Program-made: the position numbers and the translations under genes
In this document: positions 48,201 through 50,046 of the stretch, piece after piece
Layout of the letters: each line of letters opens with the position of its first letter
How positions within the stretch are numbered: position 1 is the stretch's first letter
DNA from: Steromphala cineraria
Lineage: Eukaryota > Mollusca > Gastropoda > Trochida > Trochidae
Assembly: GCA_916613615.1 (NCBI GenBank)
Contig: OU744723.1
Coordinates: 28,217,296 to 28,281,295 of the forward strand
Reading direction: 5' to 3'
Length of the DNA: 64,000 nt
Notes under the pieces: model-generated
The model's input: the letters and a program-made list of their open reading frames with translations, nothing else
What the model was told of the DNA's origin: nothing
Database searches by the model: none

Positions 48201-48792
48201 AAGTCACTGGCATTACTGGCCATAATATATTCCCATTTCACCAATTAATCTTTATCATTAACTAAAAGGCTATAATCATTAGGAATAAATTTGTGACACC
48301 TTTGAGTTATATATGTTTATCACGCACTTCCCTTACATTCAGGGGCCACTACCCTGGCCATGTGGTGTAATAAGTGCCTTTTGTCTCATACTAAAGTTTA
48401 CCGGATTACTTGAAAGAATCGAATTACTCAAAATTACCACTGCCGGTATTTACTTGCATTTCTAAGGATAATGTAACTTGTTCTTTGACAAACAAATACC
48501 ATAATTTTGTAAATGTGAATATCCAAACGATACGAACCGTTGTTAACTGCTTAACTATTTTTCTATCAGATGAGAAGATTATTTTAACAATCGCAACGTC
48601 CTTTTTCTTTCAGACAAACAAAAGCTATTGGGGTTGCTAACCTATTTTCTATATGAATATATCTGTTTGTATCCCTAGACACTGAACTCAATGTAATACC
48701 TCGTCAATGGTGTTGTTGTAAGGGCTATCTGTAAACACAGGGGCGTTGTCATTGACATCATCAAATAGGACGTTCACACGGCGGTAATATGC
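70..48792 (-). CDS. Large multi-EC-repeat cadherin gene, 42 internal exons (partial at both ends)
   Basis: The minus strand carries 42 short exons, each bounded by AG acceptor and GT donor, encoding successive extracellular cadherin repeats. Exon lengths sum to 6,468 nt (2,156 codons) and every junction phase agrees (mostly phase 0; phase 1 at exons 5/6; phase 2 at 10/11, 12/13 and 15/16), which strongly supports the model. Hallmarks are DVNDNAP/DVNDNSP linkers (exons 1, 9, 14), LDRE/LDYE/LDFE (13, 16, 17, 3), AxDxGxP and ATDxD. Cadherins are calcium-dependent adhesion or tip-link-like cell-surface proteins. No signal peptide, membrane segment or cytoplasmic domain is visible, so both termini are outside. 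Exon 4 resembles the PCDH15/Cad99C group (inference); the family of the 3' half is unknown to me. Exon numbers below run 5' to 3' within this window only. Confidence 0.93.
211..569 (-). other. Intron, no feature seen
   Basis: AT-rich intron between exons 41 and 42; nothing recognisable on either strand. Confidence 0.7.
570..755 (-). CDS. Cadherin exon 41
   Basis: 62 codons, phase 0/0, acceptor TTGCAG, donor GTAGTT. It encodes AEDGGEPP, the linker VDRNINRPVF in place of DxNDNxPxF, and QATDAD. This is the B-type half-module: end of one EC repeat plus start of the next. Confidence 0.92.
756..1352 (-). other. Intron, no feature seen
   Basis: AT-rich intron sequence without recognisable features; the dispersed repeat and partial exon-end duplication follow at higher coordinates. 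Confidence 0.6.
1353..1402 (-). repeat. Partial duplication of the exon 40 donor junction
   Basis: On the minus strand this holds TCTGTACACA|GTGAGTACAC, nearly identical to the exon 40 end TCTGTACACG|GTGAGTACGC at 1755, about 390 bp downstream of the authentic donor. A second truncated copy of TGTACACG lies just past the real donor (1731-1740). Confidence 0.6.
1406..1645 (-). mobile_element. Foldback (MITE-like) dispersed repeat, copy 1
   Basis: 1406-1538 is an imperfect palindrome: ACAGAACATCATACGTGT at one end pairs with ACACGTATGACATTCTGT at the other, with a GGTTGTTTGTAT / ATACAAACAATCC arm inside. The extension to 1645 (read on the minus strand from GTCATCGCC) is homologous to copy 2 at 3749 in opposite orientation. 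No transposase is visible, so a non-autonomous element is inferred. Confidence 0.65.
1755..1886 (-). CDS. Cadherin exon 40
   Basis: 44 codons, phase 0/0, acceptor GCACAG, donor GTGAGT. It encodes VPFNRVSVSVVGDGPAQQYF, an A-type half-module; the DRE position reads QSLTEDPRNTT. It follows the fused exon 39. Confidence 0.92.
1887..2483 (-). other. Intron, no feature seen
   Basis: Nothing recognisable in about 600 bp of AT-rich sequence. Confidence 0.65.
2484..2810 (-). CDS. Cadherin exon 39 (fused A+B module)
   Basis: 109 codons, phase 0/0, acceptor TTCCAG, donor GTACGT. It starts EPYNQIEFQQ like an A exon and continues without an intron through FQVQLQDGGEPP, VQRNLETPWF and AAYDND like a B exon. 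Every other derived module in the window is split by an intron before the LxVxAxDGG strand, so one intron appears lost here. Confidence 0.93.
3032..3217 (-). CDS. Cadherin exon 38
   Basis: 62 codons, phase 0/0, acceptor TTTCAG, weak donor GTTTGT. It encodes LRVVARDNGQPP, VERNLYPPSF and AEDID, a B-type half-module. The weak donor is chosen because it gives the length and phase of the sister exons. Confidence 0.88.
3218..3748 (-). other. Intron, no feature seen
   Basis: AT-rich intron without recognisable features before the foldback copy 2. Confidence 0.6.
3749..3985 (+). mobile_element. Foldback (MITE-like) dispersed repeat, copy 2
   Basis: Related to the 1406-1645 element but in the opposite orientation: both contain GTCATCGCC, AAGCAATTCAAAA-like and ACAGAATGTCATA blocks in the same order. 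Part of it (about 3837-3981) again folds on itself (ACAGAATGTCAT with GACGTTCTGT). The copies have diverged, so it is old. Confidence 0.6.
4317..4445 (-). CDS. Cadherin exon 37
   Basis: 43 codons, phase 0/0, acceptor TTCCAG, donor GTATGT. It encodes GTFEQVSYEVIGDDPAENFF; the DRE position reads QSLQSIKEDK. A-type half-module, too short to stand out as an open frame but in phase with its neighbours. Confidence 0.9.
4446..5146 (-). other. Intron, no feature seen
   Basis: About 700 bp of AT-rich sequence, nothing recognisable. Confidence 0.65.
5147..5347 (-). CDS. Cadherin exon 36
   Basis: 67 codons, phase 0/0, acceptor CTCTAG, donor GTAAGG. It encodes LVVNVSDGGSPP, the linker VYHNQHAPQW (most divergent of the RN-type linkers) and RATDADD. 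Confidence 0.93.
5638..5769 (-). CDS. Cadherin exon 35
   Basis: 44 codons, phase 0/0, acceptor TTGCAG, donor GTGAGT. It encodes VPYNTVQFSLVGDELASPYF and INPDNGEIRI; no DRE (SSLLSNSRNTY). Confidence 0.92.
6043..6243 (-). CDS. Cadherin exon 34
   Basis: 67 codons, phase 0/0, acceptor TTTTAG, donor GTCAGT. It encodes ITVSARDGGTP, VNRNLFAPRL and an acidic VADDDDEQ end at the DxD calcium position. The downstream intron (5770-6042) is short; the upstream intron holds the 51-bp array. Confidence 0.93.
6497..9819. repeat. 51-bp minisatellite, about 64 tandem copies
   Basis: Units start ATGCCACTCAATCAG and end CATCAACTTCCAGA, at an exact 51-bp period from 6519 to 9782, plus partial edge copies. Units are nearly identical; two biallelic positions recur (CCACTC/CCTCTC and CAATCAG/CAAACAG), and a single TTCCCGA variant lies near 6921. 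Because 51 is divisible by 3, a 1,124-codon plus-strand frame stays open by construction. The array lies in the intron between exons 33 and 34 of the minus-strand gene, 240-270 bp from each exon. Confidence 0.97.
10057..10182 (-). CDS. Cadherin exon 33
   Basis: 42 codons, phase 0/0, acceptor TTTCAG, donor GTAATT. It encodes LAYRTVTYEIVSM, IDERSGVISLDRPI; DRE is replaced by INRDTESS. A-type half-module. Confidence 0.9.
10183..10727 (-). other. Intron, no feature seen
   Basis: About 545 bp of AT-rich intron, nothing recognisable. Confidence 0.65.
10728..10919 (-). CDS. Cadherin exon 32
   Basis: 64 codons, phase 0/0, acceptor TTGCAG, donor GTACTT. It encodes LSVSATDGGS, VQRNLFPPRF and SATDSDT. 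B-type half-module. Confidence 0.92.
11125..11256 (-). CDS. Cadherin exon 31
   Basis: 44 codons, phase 0/0, acceptor TTTCAG, donor GTAGGT. It encodes KPNNEVTYSVSAS, YFEVNRANGDIIV; DRE replaced by LIYDTNTEY. A-type half-module. Confidence 0.92.
11488..11676 (-). CDS. Cadherin exon 30
   Basis: 63 codons, phase 0/0, acceptor TTTAAG, donor GTGAGT. It encodes IYVEAADKGRP, VNRNINPPVF, INESINIGS and LALDADS. B-type half-module. Confidence 0.92.
11677..12264 (-). other. Intron, no feature seen
   Basis: About 590 bp of AT-rich intron, nothing recognisable. Confidence 0.65.
12265..12402 (-). CDS. Cadherin exon 29
   Basis: 46 codons, phase 0/0, acceptor TGCCAG, donor GTATTT. It encodes GGFNTLEYSITGPAEALDRF and IDNTTGIITARN; no DRE. 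Lacks a long open frame around it, but length, phase and motif match the other A-type exons. Confidence 0.9.
12403..12929 (-). other. Intron; possibly LINE 3' UTR
   Basis: AT-rich stretch between exon 29 and the recognisable LINE protein remnant. It may include the LINE 3' untranslated region; nothing else is seen. Confidence 0.4.
12930..14590 (-). mobile_element. 5'-truncated L1/Tx1-like LINE (ORF2 C-terminal half)
   Basis: Read on the minus strand it begins inside the reverse-transcriptase tail (SISIWIGSK-like KISIWIGSK, then EFEILGIKF, WRKRHLTLMGKITVIKTLA, FFNFIWNDK, KEGGLRMIDI), the order seen in L1/Tx1 ORF2 after the catalytic site. The frame continues to a C-terminal CxxC/H/C motif (CSFCNDTQESICHVYLDC, near 13370-13420) and then an IYQAEKCIAKRNNNEQ-like C-terminus near 13060-13150. 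It is broken by one in-frame stop near 13943 and one frameshift near 13450. The endonuclease and the catalytic (F/Y)xDD are absent. The right edge near 14590 is sharp, the 3' edge is uncertain. It lies in the intron between exons 28 and 29 in the same orientation as the gene. Confidence 0.85.
14648..14839 (-). CDS. Cadherin exon 28
   Basis: 64 codons, phase 0/0, acceptor TTTCAG, donor GTGGGT. It encodes FRVSATDNGAPP, VYRNNNPPSF, VEERDLHL and RASDSDSQ. The LINE ends only about 57 bp past its donor. Confidence 0.93.
14840..15203 (-). other. Intron, no feature seen
   Basis: 364 bp, nothing recognisable. Confidence 0.65.
15204..15341 (-). CDS. Cadherin exon 27
   Basis: 46 codons, phase 0/0, acceptor TTCCAG, donor GTAAGA. 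It encodes SPHNVVTYQLHGDE, YFEINPSSGEIRPTRPL; DRE replaced by YTDPSGKELY. A-type half-module. Confidence 0.92.
15342..16003 (-). other. Intron, no feature seen
   Basis: About 660 bp of AT-rich intron, nothing recognisable. Confidence 0.65.
16004..16189 (-). CDS. Cadherin exon 26
   Basis: 62 codons, phase 0/0, acceptor TGCCAG, donor GTTAGT. It encodes VRIVAQDGGSPP, VTRNFNNPQF, VSELVSLD and NATDRDEQ. B-type half-module. Confidence 0.92.
16190..16940 (-). other. Intron with AT dinucleotide tract
   Basis: Contains (AT)n-like microsatellite runs at about 16441-16505 and otherwise AT-rich sequence up to the 40-bp array. Confidence 0.6.
16941..17180 (-). repeat. 40-bp minisatellite carrying a 5' splice site in each unit
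   Basis: Six units at exactly 40-bp spacing (16941, 16981, 17021, 17061, 17101, 17141), each starting CAGACACATGTCT. On the minus strand each unit contains ACTTCCTG|GTGAGTTG, ACTTCTTG|GTAAGTTG or ACTTCTTG|GTAGGTTA. The authentic exon 25 donor, ACTTCCTG|GTGAGTTG at 17188/17187, forms the 5' end of the series. So the array repeats eight exonic bases plus the donor. Confidence 0.93.
17188..17316 (-). CDS. Cadherin exon 25
   Basis: 43 codons, phase 0/0, acceptor TTTCAG, donor GTGAGT. It encodes GNFGTLKYDVVGDGSSPDYF and VDNTGVVTLSRNL; DRE replaced by ADTDQTHF. A-type half-module. Its 3' splice-donor region is the founder-like end of the 40-bp array. Confidence 0.91.
17317..17808 (-). other. Intron, no feature seen
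   Basis: About 490 bp. A plus-strand open stretch (17429-17653) has no recognisable protein features. The TACAGTAGCGGC-like and CCCTTAATAAG-like flanks hint at a dispersed repeat but I cannot assign one. Confidence 0.4.
17809..18012 (-). CDS. Cadherin exon 24
   Basis: 68 codons, phase 0/0, acceptor AACCAG, donor GTAAGT. It encodes VRVEVRDLP with an unusual ASRAATDSPAE loop in place of DGGSPP, then VLRNNNEPVF, VEINQGHRVD and RATDQDT. Confidence 0.92.
18013..18708 (-). other. Intron with G/C-run element fragment and short repeats
   Basis: 18310-18370 has a GGGGGGGTCCAGACCCCC-type palindrome followed by C-runs and TTGGATTCGCCACTGAAT, the style of a dispersed-element terminus. 18420-18530 holds AGAAAT and ATTT short repeats. 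No exon is visible. Confidence 0.5.
18709..18837 (-). CDS. Cadherin exon 23
   Basis: 43 codons, phase 0/0, acceptor GTCCAG, donor GTAAGC. It encodes APFNTPTFRIAGDNLALQYL and IDQQGVVFLTQS; no DRE. A-type half-module. Confidence 0.91.
18870..19020. repeat. Dispersed repeat related to 49030-49580
   Basis: Shares CACTAGTCAAGGAGTCTGTA, TTCTGGAGAAGAAGATGAAA-like and GGGTGTGGCC blocks in the same orientation with the repeat near 49 kb. No coding capacity is recognised. Confidence 0.6.
19021..21391 (-). other. Long intron, no gene seen
   Basis: About 2.4 kb of AT-rich sequence between exons 22 and 23. Apart from homopolymer runs near 19320-19390 I see no exon, LINE protein or tandem array. It may contain old dispersed repeats I cannot name. 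Confidence 0.5.
21392..21571 (-). CDS. Cadherin exon 22
   Basis: 60 codons, phase 0/0, acceptor TGACAG, donor GTAAGT. It encodes LKVKATDSGG, VNKNRNNPVL and EAADADNY. B-type half-module with a K in place of R in the RN linker. Confidence 0.92.
21781..24143. mobile_element. Candidate 2.4-kb non-autonomous element with inverted GGCGTAGGAAC ends
   Basis: The left end TAGGCGTAGGAAC (21781-21793) and right end GTTCCTACGCCA (24132-24143) are inverted copies with 11 matching bases. Both ends are followed inward by G- or C-runs (21795-21860, 21930-21975, 23983-24006, 24085-24125). No transposase or other protein is recognised. 23550-23960 is a degenerate ATCAATCATTCAACACTAAA tandem tract. Element identity is an inference from the ends. 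Confidence 0.5.
23540..23965. repeat. Degenerate about 22-bp tandem tract
   Basis: Repeats of AATAATTCAACACTAAACA and TCAATCATTCAACACTTAAA variants, lying inside the candidate GGCGTAGGAAC element, followed by a poly-C run at 23983-24006. Confidence 0.8.
24477..24596 (-). CDS. Cadherin exon 21
   Basis: 40 codons, phase 0/0, acceptor TTTCAG, donor GTGAGT. It encodes GLTYELTGETAALQYFLVDL and NTGQLSIRAPL; DRE replaced by SNTPDRQF. A-type half-module. Confidence 0.91.
24601..24788. repeat. 94-bp tandem duplication beside exon 21
   Basis: AACATACCAGCATTTCATGA at 24601 recurs as AACATACGTGCATTTCATGA at 24695, and the following about 85 bp repeat with a few changes. It starts 5 bp upstream (gene sense) of the exon 21 acceptor. 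Confidence 0.85.
24789..25454 (-). other. Intron, G/A-rich plus strand
   Basis: Many loosely related AGGTTTGG/AAGGATAGG-type motifs suggest a decayed extension of the 42-bp array; no clear period and no exon. Confidence 0.5.
25455..25935. repeat. 42-bp minisatellite, about 11 copies
   Basis: Unit core TTTGGGTACAGTTTAGGGCT followed by GGTTTAATTATAAGGGTTTGA, period mostly 42 bp (one unit longer by insertion near 25625). Intronic between exons 20 and 21, about 400 bp from exon 20; it carries no exon bases. Confidence 0.92.
25936..26338 (-). other. Intron, no feature seen
   Basis: About 400 bp, nothing recognisable. Confidence 0.6.
26339..26515 (-). CDS. Cadherin exon 20
   Basis: 59 codons, phase 0/0, acceptor TTGTAG, donor GTATGT. 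It encodes MTIEARDQGERP, INRNTAPQF, LDEDTLGV and AIDSSNG. First of the continuous series of RN-type linkers. Confidence 0.92.
26516..27015 (-). other. Intron, no feature seen
   Basis: 500 bp of AT-rich intron, nothing recognisable. Confidence 0.65.
27016..27159 (-). CDS. Cadherin exon 19
   Basis: 48 codons, phase 0/0, donor GTGCGT. The acceptor is CCACCAG|CAAACAG; a second AG 7 bp further would break the phase, so the first is chosen. It encodes TDIRYSIQSVFPESG, RRLTGEITLIAPL; DRE replaced by TSDPSTQSY. Confidence 0.9.
27160..27633 (-). other. Intron, short TA tract
   Basis: Contains a TATATATC-like tract near 27283-27302; otherwise nothing recognisable. Confidence 0.6.
27634..27746. repeat. 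Palindromic TCTAGATAC cluster
   Basis: About 110 bp made of alternating TTTCTAGAAA, TCTAGATACG and CTAGTGCGTATCTAG blocks that read similarly on both strands, edged by ACCCCCTTT on the left and ACGGGGG on the right. It abuts exon 18 about 30 bp past its donor. Confidence 0.75.
27780..27896 (-). CDS. Cadherin exon 18
   Basis: 39 codons, phase 0/0, acceptor TTTTAG, donor GTACGT. It opens with the canonical calcium linker DVNDEAPVLNF and ends QATDRDQA. Last exon (5' to 3') with a canonical DxNDx linker. Confidence 0.93.
27897..28666 (-). other. Intron, no feature seen
   Basis: About 770 bp of AT-rich intron, nothing recognisable. Confidence 0.6.
28667..28864 (-). CDS. Cadherin exon 17
   Basis: 66 codons, phase 0/0, acceptor TCCCAG, donor GTAAGT. 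It encodes AIAADREIEYEM, VDIRTGVVYTNTHLDYESQ (canonical LDYE) and VTTASGGSS, then TATLTVLLI feeding straight into exon 18's DVNDEAP. Confidence 0.93.
29123..29366 (-). CDS. Cadherin exon 16
   Basis: 244 nt: one base completes a codon from exon 15, then 81 codons. Acceptor TTGCAG, donor GTATGT. It encodes FEINLSSGLITSREPLDYE (canonical), VLAVDGGSNS, linker VRDLPDSIPVF and VAENIARGSS. The phase-2 junction agrees with exon 15. Confidence 0.93.
29367..29606 (-). other. Intron, no feature seen
   Basis: Short intron stretch before the 20-bp array; nothing recognisable. Confidence 0.6.
29607..31427 (-). repeat. 20-bp minisatellite, about 90 copies, ending on the exon 15 donor
   Basis: Plus-strand unit GTGAACTGACAACCTACATG with CTACAAG and GACCACC variants. 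On the minus strand every unit presents CAT|GTAGGT or CTT|GTAGGT. The exon 15 donor is the last unit: TTCCAT|GTAGGTGGTCAGTTC (junction 31424/31423). The array holds a 744-bp-offset internal duplication marked by the unusual GACAACCGGTATGG at 29866 and 30610. Confidence 0.95.
31424..31494 (-). CDS. Cadherin exon 15
   Basis: 71 nt (23 codons plus two bases), acceptor CTGCAG, donor GTAGGT. It encodes ATDDDEENTERSRVSYRKQD and joins exon 16 as ...DSDSI|FEIN, the expected EC strand order. Its last bases merge into the 20-bp array. Confidence 0.88.
31495..31838 (-). other. Intron, no feature seen
   Basis: 344 bp, nothing recognisable. Confidence 0.6.
31839..31961 (-). CDS. Cadherin exon 14
   Basis: 41 codons, phase 0/0, donor GTATAT. 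It encodes LQVIVTDVNDNSPSFTSSEY (canonical linker) and VDEGDTNIGS. The acceptor is a tandem CAGCAG, so the exon may start at 31961 (extra Gln) or 31958 without frame change. Confidence 0.92.
31962..32281 (-). other. Intron, no feature seen
   Basis: 320 bp, nothing recognisable. Confidence 0.6.
32282..32369 (-). CDS. Cadherin exon 13
   Basis: 88 nt (one base plus 29 codons), acceptor TTTCAG, donor GTGAGT. It encodes TGEVSNTDTLDRETQSVYNL, with canonical LDRE, and QVTASDGVS. Confidence 0.92.
32446..32700. repeat. 35-bp minisatellite, about 6 variable copies
   Basis: Units begin GATAACTGTCAGCTCTC and end CTTTTATCATGT or CTTTTAAGATCT; the central three are nearly exact 35-mers. Intronic between exons 12 and 13. 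Confidence 0.88.
32753..32817 (-). CDS. Cadherin exon 12
   Basis: 65 nt (21 codons plus two bases), acceptor CTGTAG, donor GTAAGT. It encodes ATDEDSSSLDYGISNGPFNI; the split codon gives Asn with exon 13. Smallest exon in the window; its frame and ATDxD motif support it. Confidence 0.9.
32870..33150 (+). mobile_element. Probable LINE/SINE 3' tail (TTTGAG-ended)
   Basis: Ends with AGAATAAAGAGTTTGAGTTT followed by GAGTTTT, a polyadenylation-like hexamer plus short tandem tail typical of some CR1/L2-like non-LTR 3' ends. The 75-codon open stretch before it has no motif I can name. Inserted opposite to gene sense between exons 11 and 12. Confidence 0.5.
33249..33375 (-). CDS. Cadherin exon 11
   Basis: 127 nt (one base plus 42 codons), acceptor TTTCAG, donor GTAGGC. 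It encodes VVYFTVVSSRNKPPTFTQNE, an early RN-type linker, then VYVSEGMEVNRQ. Joins exon 10 in phase 2 and exon 12 in phase 0. Confidence 0.91.
33376..34025 (-). other. Intron, no feature seen
   Basis: 650 bp of AT-rich intron, nothing recognisable. Confidence 0.6.
34026..34126. repeat. Near-perfect hairpin (30-bp arms)
   Basis: GGGTGTACGAGACTGCAAGA followed by CCCTTGTAGA is repeated inverted as TCTACAAGGGTCTTGCAGTC then CCGTACACCC, one mismatch, with a loop of about 40 bp. Small foldback element, or a transcribed stem-loop; no further family evidence. Confidence 0.85.
34127..34652 (-). other. Intron, no feature seen
   Basis: About 525 bp, nothing recognisable. Confidence 0.6.
34653..34846 (-). 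CDS. Cadherin exon 10
   Basis: 194 nt (64 codons plus two bases), acceptor TTTCAG, donor GTAAGA. It encodes VTARDADAPPSNTVTYAIQS, FTIDEGTGWLSV, FLVEEELAVTVTATDRGSPP. The split codon gives Ser with exon 11. Confidence 0.92.
35131..35292 (-). CDS. Cadherin exon 9
   Basis: 54 codons, phase 0/0, acceptor TTTCAG, donor GTAAGT. It encodes INITVRVLDVNDNSPVFINT (canonical linker) and VDVQEDTYTRAF. Confidence 0.93.
35444..35581 (-). CDS. Cadherin exon 8
   Basis: 46 codons, phase 0/0, acceptor CTTCAG, donor GTAATG. It encodes LPGDPTQGYTFTVPDE, FFVDPEGFVRL, VNREDQQSHSFQ. Its first 12 nt and acceptor are amplified in the adjoining 46-bp array. Confidence 0.92.
35570..37195 (-). repeat. 46-bp minisatellite, about 35 copies, carrying the exon 8 acceptor
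   Basis: Plus-strand units start GTCACCAGGCAGCTGGAGGG (or CCGGGCAGC) and end in ATACATA/AAACA runs, period 46 bp from 35570. On the minus strand each unit has TTGCCCTCCAG|CTGCCTGGTGAC, matching the exon 8 start CTTCAG|CTGCCTGGTGAC. Two subfamilies differ in the tail (CATACACATATAT near the exon, CAAACAAATATAT further away). Confidence 0.95.
37385..37797. mobile_element. Palindromic GC-rich foldback element, about 410 bp
   Basis: The left end CCCGTTTATATGTGCGGTTA followed by CCCCCGGGGGTAAA has an inverted counterpart on the right, TACCCCCAGGGGTAAATG then TGCGGCATGTAAACCC. Inside are several CCCCCGGGGG and CATGTAAACGC blocks on both strands. No protein; MITE-like by form. Confidence 0.7.
37798..38244 (-). 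other. Intron, no feature seen
   Basis: About 450 bp, nothing recognisable. Confidence 0.6.
38245..38448 (-). CDS. Cadherin exon 7
   Basis: 68 codons, phase 0/0, acceptor TTGCAG, donor GTGAGT. It encodes AAILTITLDPVNNSPPQVTT, a variant linker (DPVNNSPP), IMEDATPGSYV and VTDPDV. Confidence 0.93.
38449..38845 (-). other. Intron, no feature seen
   Basis: About 400 bp, nothing recognisable. Confidence 0.6.
38846..38985 (-). CDS. Cadherin exon 6
   Basis: 140 nt (two bases plus 46 codons), acceptor TTTCAG, weak donor GTCAGC. It encodes DPPTIGSDSFDVSTSNESF and REVRLILM. The donor is the only one in reach that keeps phase 0 with exon 7. Confidence 0.85.
39276..39390 (-). CDS. Cadherin exon 5
   Basis: 115 nt (38 codons plus one base), acceptor TTTCAG, donor GTATGT. 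It encodes IGELSFRPTLSLNAGA, IQARDQDTLNDPIQFRIEA. Its acceptor and first eight bases are repeated in the 47-bp array. Confidence 0.91.
39383..39850 (-). repeat. 47-bp minisatellite, about 10 copies, carrying the exon 5 acceptor
   Basis: Plus-strand units TCTCCAATCTGAAAGTTCCA then TAACTCATCACTCAACTTAA ACATACA, exact 47-bp steps from 39383. On the minus strand each has GGAACTTTCAG|ATTGGAGA or ACTGGAGA, copying the exon 5 acceptor plus its first eight nucleotides. Several units also keep TGAGTGATGAG upstream, which could act as a branch-point region. Confidence 0.95.
39851..40484 (-). other. Intron, no feature seen
   Basis: About 630 bp of AT-rich intron, nothing recognisable. Confidence 0.6.
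40485..40640 (-). CDS. Cadherin exon 4 (PCDH15/Cad99C-like signature)
   Basis: 52 codons, phase 0/0, acceptor TCACAG, donor GTGAGA. It encodes DNGIEPQTSWTTLTIDV, RDGDDQDPIF in place of DxNDNxPxF, then a two-cysteine segment SCLRLNGKCFDPRYSA. A DGDD-x-x-P linker followed by paired cysteines resembles protocadherin-15/Cad99C and some arthropod cadherins, from memory of those families; no alignment was run. Confidence 0.92.
40700..41401. repeat. Dispersed repeat with 200-bp tandem duplication
   Basis: TATATACTACGTTTCAAATC at 41008 recurs at 41208 and about 190 bp are nearly identical, ending AACCACGGAACCACGGACGG. Diverged relatives of the same text (CCACTAGATCTAATCATA, TTTCCATGGAAAGG) occur from 40770 to 40960. 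The style is that of an abundant non-coding repeat; no protein. Confidence 0.75.
41402..42189 (-). other. Intron, no feature seen
   Basis: About 790 bp of AT-rich intron, nothing recognisable. Confidence 0.6.
42190..42306 (-). CDS. Cadherin exon 3
   Basis: 39 codons, phase 0/0, acceptor TTTCAG, donor GTGAGT. It encodes DLDGYNYFFIPVPKLGYVET and RLLDFEKQRRYIVNIKAA (LDFE in the LDRE position), joining exon 4's DNG. Confidence 0.92.
42307..42624 (-). other. Intron, no feature seen
   Basis: 318 bp, nothing recognisable. Confidence 0.6.
42625..42729 (-). CDS. Cadherin exon 2
   Basis: 35 codons, phase 0/0, acceptor TTGCAG, donor GTAATT. It encodes LRLPGWPVYQVSATDLDIGQ, with the canonical ATDLDxGxN calcium motif, then FSVEPYTADP. 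Confidence 0.92.
42742..45119. repeat. 59-bp minisatellite, about 40 copies (left block)
   Basis: Units GTGTGAGTACATTACCATCT then GTATGAGCTAAGACAGGGGT then CATTGGCAGGGTGGATATC, period 59 bp (42750 to 42809 and on), with some 58-bp units. It begins about 12 bp upstream (gene sense) of the exon 2 acceptor but does not include exon bases. It is interrupted at 45120 by a retroelement and resumes at 47371. Confidence 0.95.
45120..47370 (-). mobile_element. 5'-truncated non-LTR retrotransposon inserted in the 59-bp array
   Basis: An uninterrupted minus-strand frame of about 720 element codons (45208 to about 47370) encodes a reverse transcriptase: KCNKAPGIDD, VIVPIYKQGSKQDMNNYRGI, EEQAGFRDGYSTIDNI, VDFAKAFDSI, GVRQGCVLSP, LLFADDIILF and a YLGVYFSKNLSWDKH block, then a C-terminal zinc motif CTLCNLHVVEDEYHFLFVC. 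The catalytic FADD is intact. The endonuclease is missing because the element starts abruptly at 47370 inside an array unit. The 3' end near 45120 has AATAAA about 7 bp before the junction and no poly-A. An ACTA motif flanks both sides (45116-45119, 47371-47374), possibly a short target duplication. Clade is uncertain (an APE-type Jockey/I/CR1-like lineage). Confidence 0.9.
45208..47370 (-). pseudogene. Reverse transcriptase ORF of the truncated non-LTR element
   Basis: The open frame extends to 47436 only because array sequence upstream is read through (its first about 22 codons are 59-bp-unit sequence). The RT fingers/palm motifs and C-terminal CCHC-like zinc knuckle are present without stops or frameshifts, so insertion is probably recent, but the protein lacks the N-terminal endonuclease and cannot be autonomous. 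It is oriented like the host gene. Confidence 0.85.
47371..47712. repeat. 59-bp minisatellite, about 6 copies (right block)
   Basis: Continuation of the 42742-45119 array: the unit interrupted after GTGCACTA resumes at ACTACCACCTGTATAAGC. It ends at TGGCAGGGTGGATAGG. Confidence 0.94.
47713..48699 (-). other. Intron with poly-G run
   Basis: A run of about 22 G, then T, then GGGG lies at 47838-47865. The rest is AT-rich with no recognisable feature. Confidence 0.6.
48700..48792 (-). CDS. Cadherin exon 1 (5'-most in window)
   Basis: 31 codons, phase 0/0, acceptor TTTCAG, donor GTATTA. It encodes AYYRRVNVLFDDVNDNAPVF, with the canonical linker, then SPYNNTIDE, which continues into exon 2. It starts mid-repeat (strand G), so further 5' exons must exist beyond it. 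Confidence 0.93.
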
Positions 48793-49029
48793 CTGAAAGA
48801 AAACAAATTAATAATTATATGAGAGGTAATATAATAACAGGAATAACTTGGCATTGATATTTTGGACATTGATTTCCATTATTCTTTCGCTAGAAATTGT
48901 TGCCCGACTCGGAGAAGTCTATTTTGGAATACATAACGACGATCAACAATATTTAACACTATTTGATTATGTCATTTTAAAAAAATGCTTGTTCTTCTTG
49001 AGCAAGTTGTCTCGGGAACTTTGTAAAAG

Positions 49030-49580
49030 CTAGATGTAAAAATAGAGCCATTGGCTCTGTAGCTCATCAGGCTCATATCTAATTTTACTTTAGGGTGTGG
49101 CCAATGTGCTTTCCCCTACCTAGGAACGACAGGGTCTCCAAATGTACCATTTCGATAGAATCCCCATTACCTAAGGATTCTCTACACAACATTTCCTCAT
49201 TCTATGTCTTGTGCATCTAGAGACGAAGATAAACAACTTTTAGTGAGTCCACTGGGTTTAAAAGATCACAAAACTATAAATTTTAATATTCACTAGTCAA
49301 GGAGTCTGTACATTTGATTTCAACATTCTAAGCCTGTTGGTTCTGTAGAAGAAGATGGGAATAGGTTTTTAGGGCCTGGCCCCTGTGCTCCTTATTAAGG
49401 GTCAAAGGGTCACCAAAGTTAAAAATTATACTCCTCACTAGTCAATGAGTCTGTACACAAGATTTACTCTTTTTACACCTTTTGCTTCCGGAGAAGAAGT
49501 TGAAAATGAACAAAGTTTACAGACGAAAGGACGGACGGACGCCGGACACCATGCCATGCCATAAGCTCCCCGGCCCTTTC
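49030..49580. repeat. Dispersed repeat ending in GACGGACGGACGCCGGACAC
   Basis: Starts AGAGCCATTGGCTCTGTAGC, contains two diverged copies of ACTAGTCAAGGAGTCTGTAC at 49292 and 49438, and ends CGGACACCATGCCATGCCAT then AAGCTCCCCGGCCC. The 18870-19020 repeat is a shorter relative. Non-coding; probably an abundant genomic repeat. Confidence 0.7.
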
Positions 49581-49769
49581 AGGACTGATGGACTAAAAAT
49601 CTTCACAGAAAATCAGACGGAAAATGCTTTTTTGATTTTTTAAGGAAAACATGTATTTAATGTTTTGTCAATCATGGGTTCATTAATTATGAAAATTGTA
49701 TGAAAATGTCGTAATGCGATCAAATTATGCTAACTAATAATGAGTACGTTTTAGGGACCGTATAAAAAA

Positions 49770-50046
49770 GCTTTGGGTTATAAAGTAGCGTTCGGGTTAT
49801 GCAATTCTTTAAAAAAACACATTATAACGCAGTAAACATGAAAAATGATATTCATCATAATATCTAAATCACAAAGAGTACATATCGTGTCAGTTACAGG
49901 GATTCGTCGCCATCTACCTGTCTCGATTTTTGGGAAATAATTAGAAACTCCGAATTTAAAAAAAATATTGTAACGTATTGAGTTAAGATATTGTTTAAAA
50001 TTGAAAGATGGATTAACAAATATTTTTGGCTGCAAGCCAAACATGT
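49770..50046 (-). mobile_element. Non-LTR retrotransposon C-terminal fragment
   Basis: Minus-strand GRWRRIPVTDTICTLCDLDI parallels the GRYRNIKKEDRICTLCNLHV region of the element at 45120, followed by a frameshifted DEYHF-like stretch. Only about 90 codons remain; a decayed copy of a related element. Confidence 0.7.
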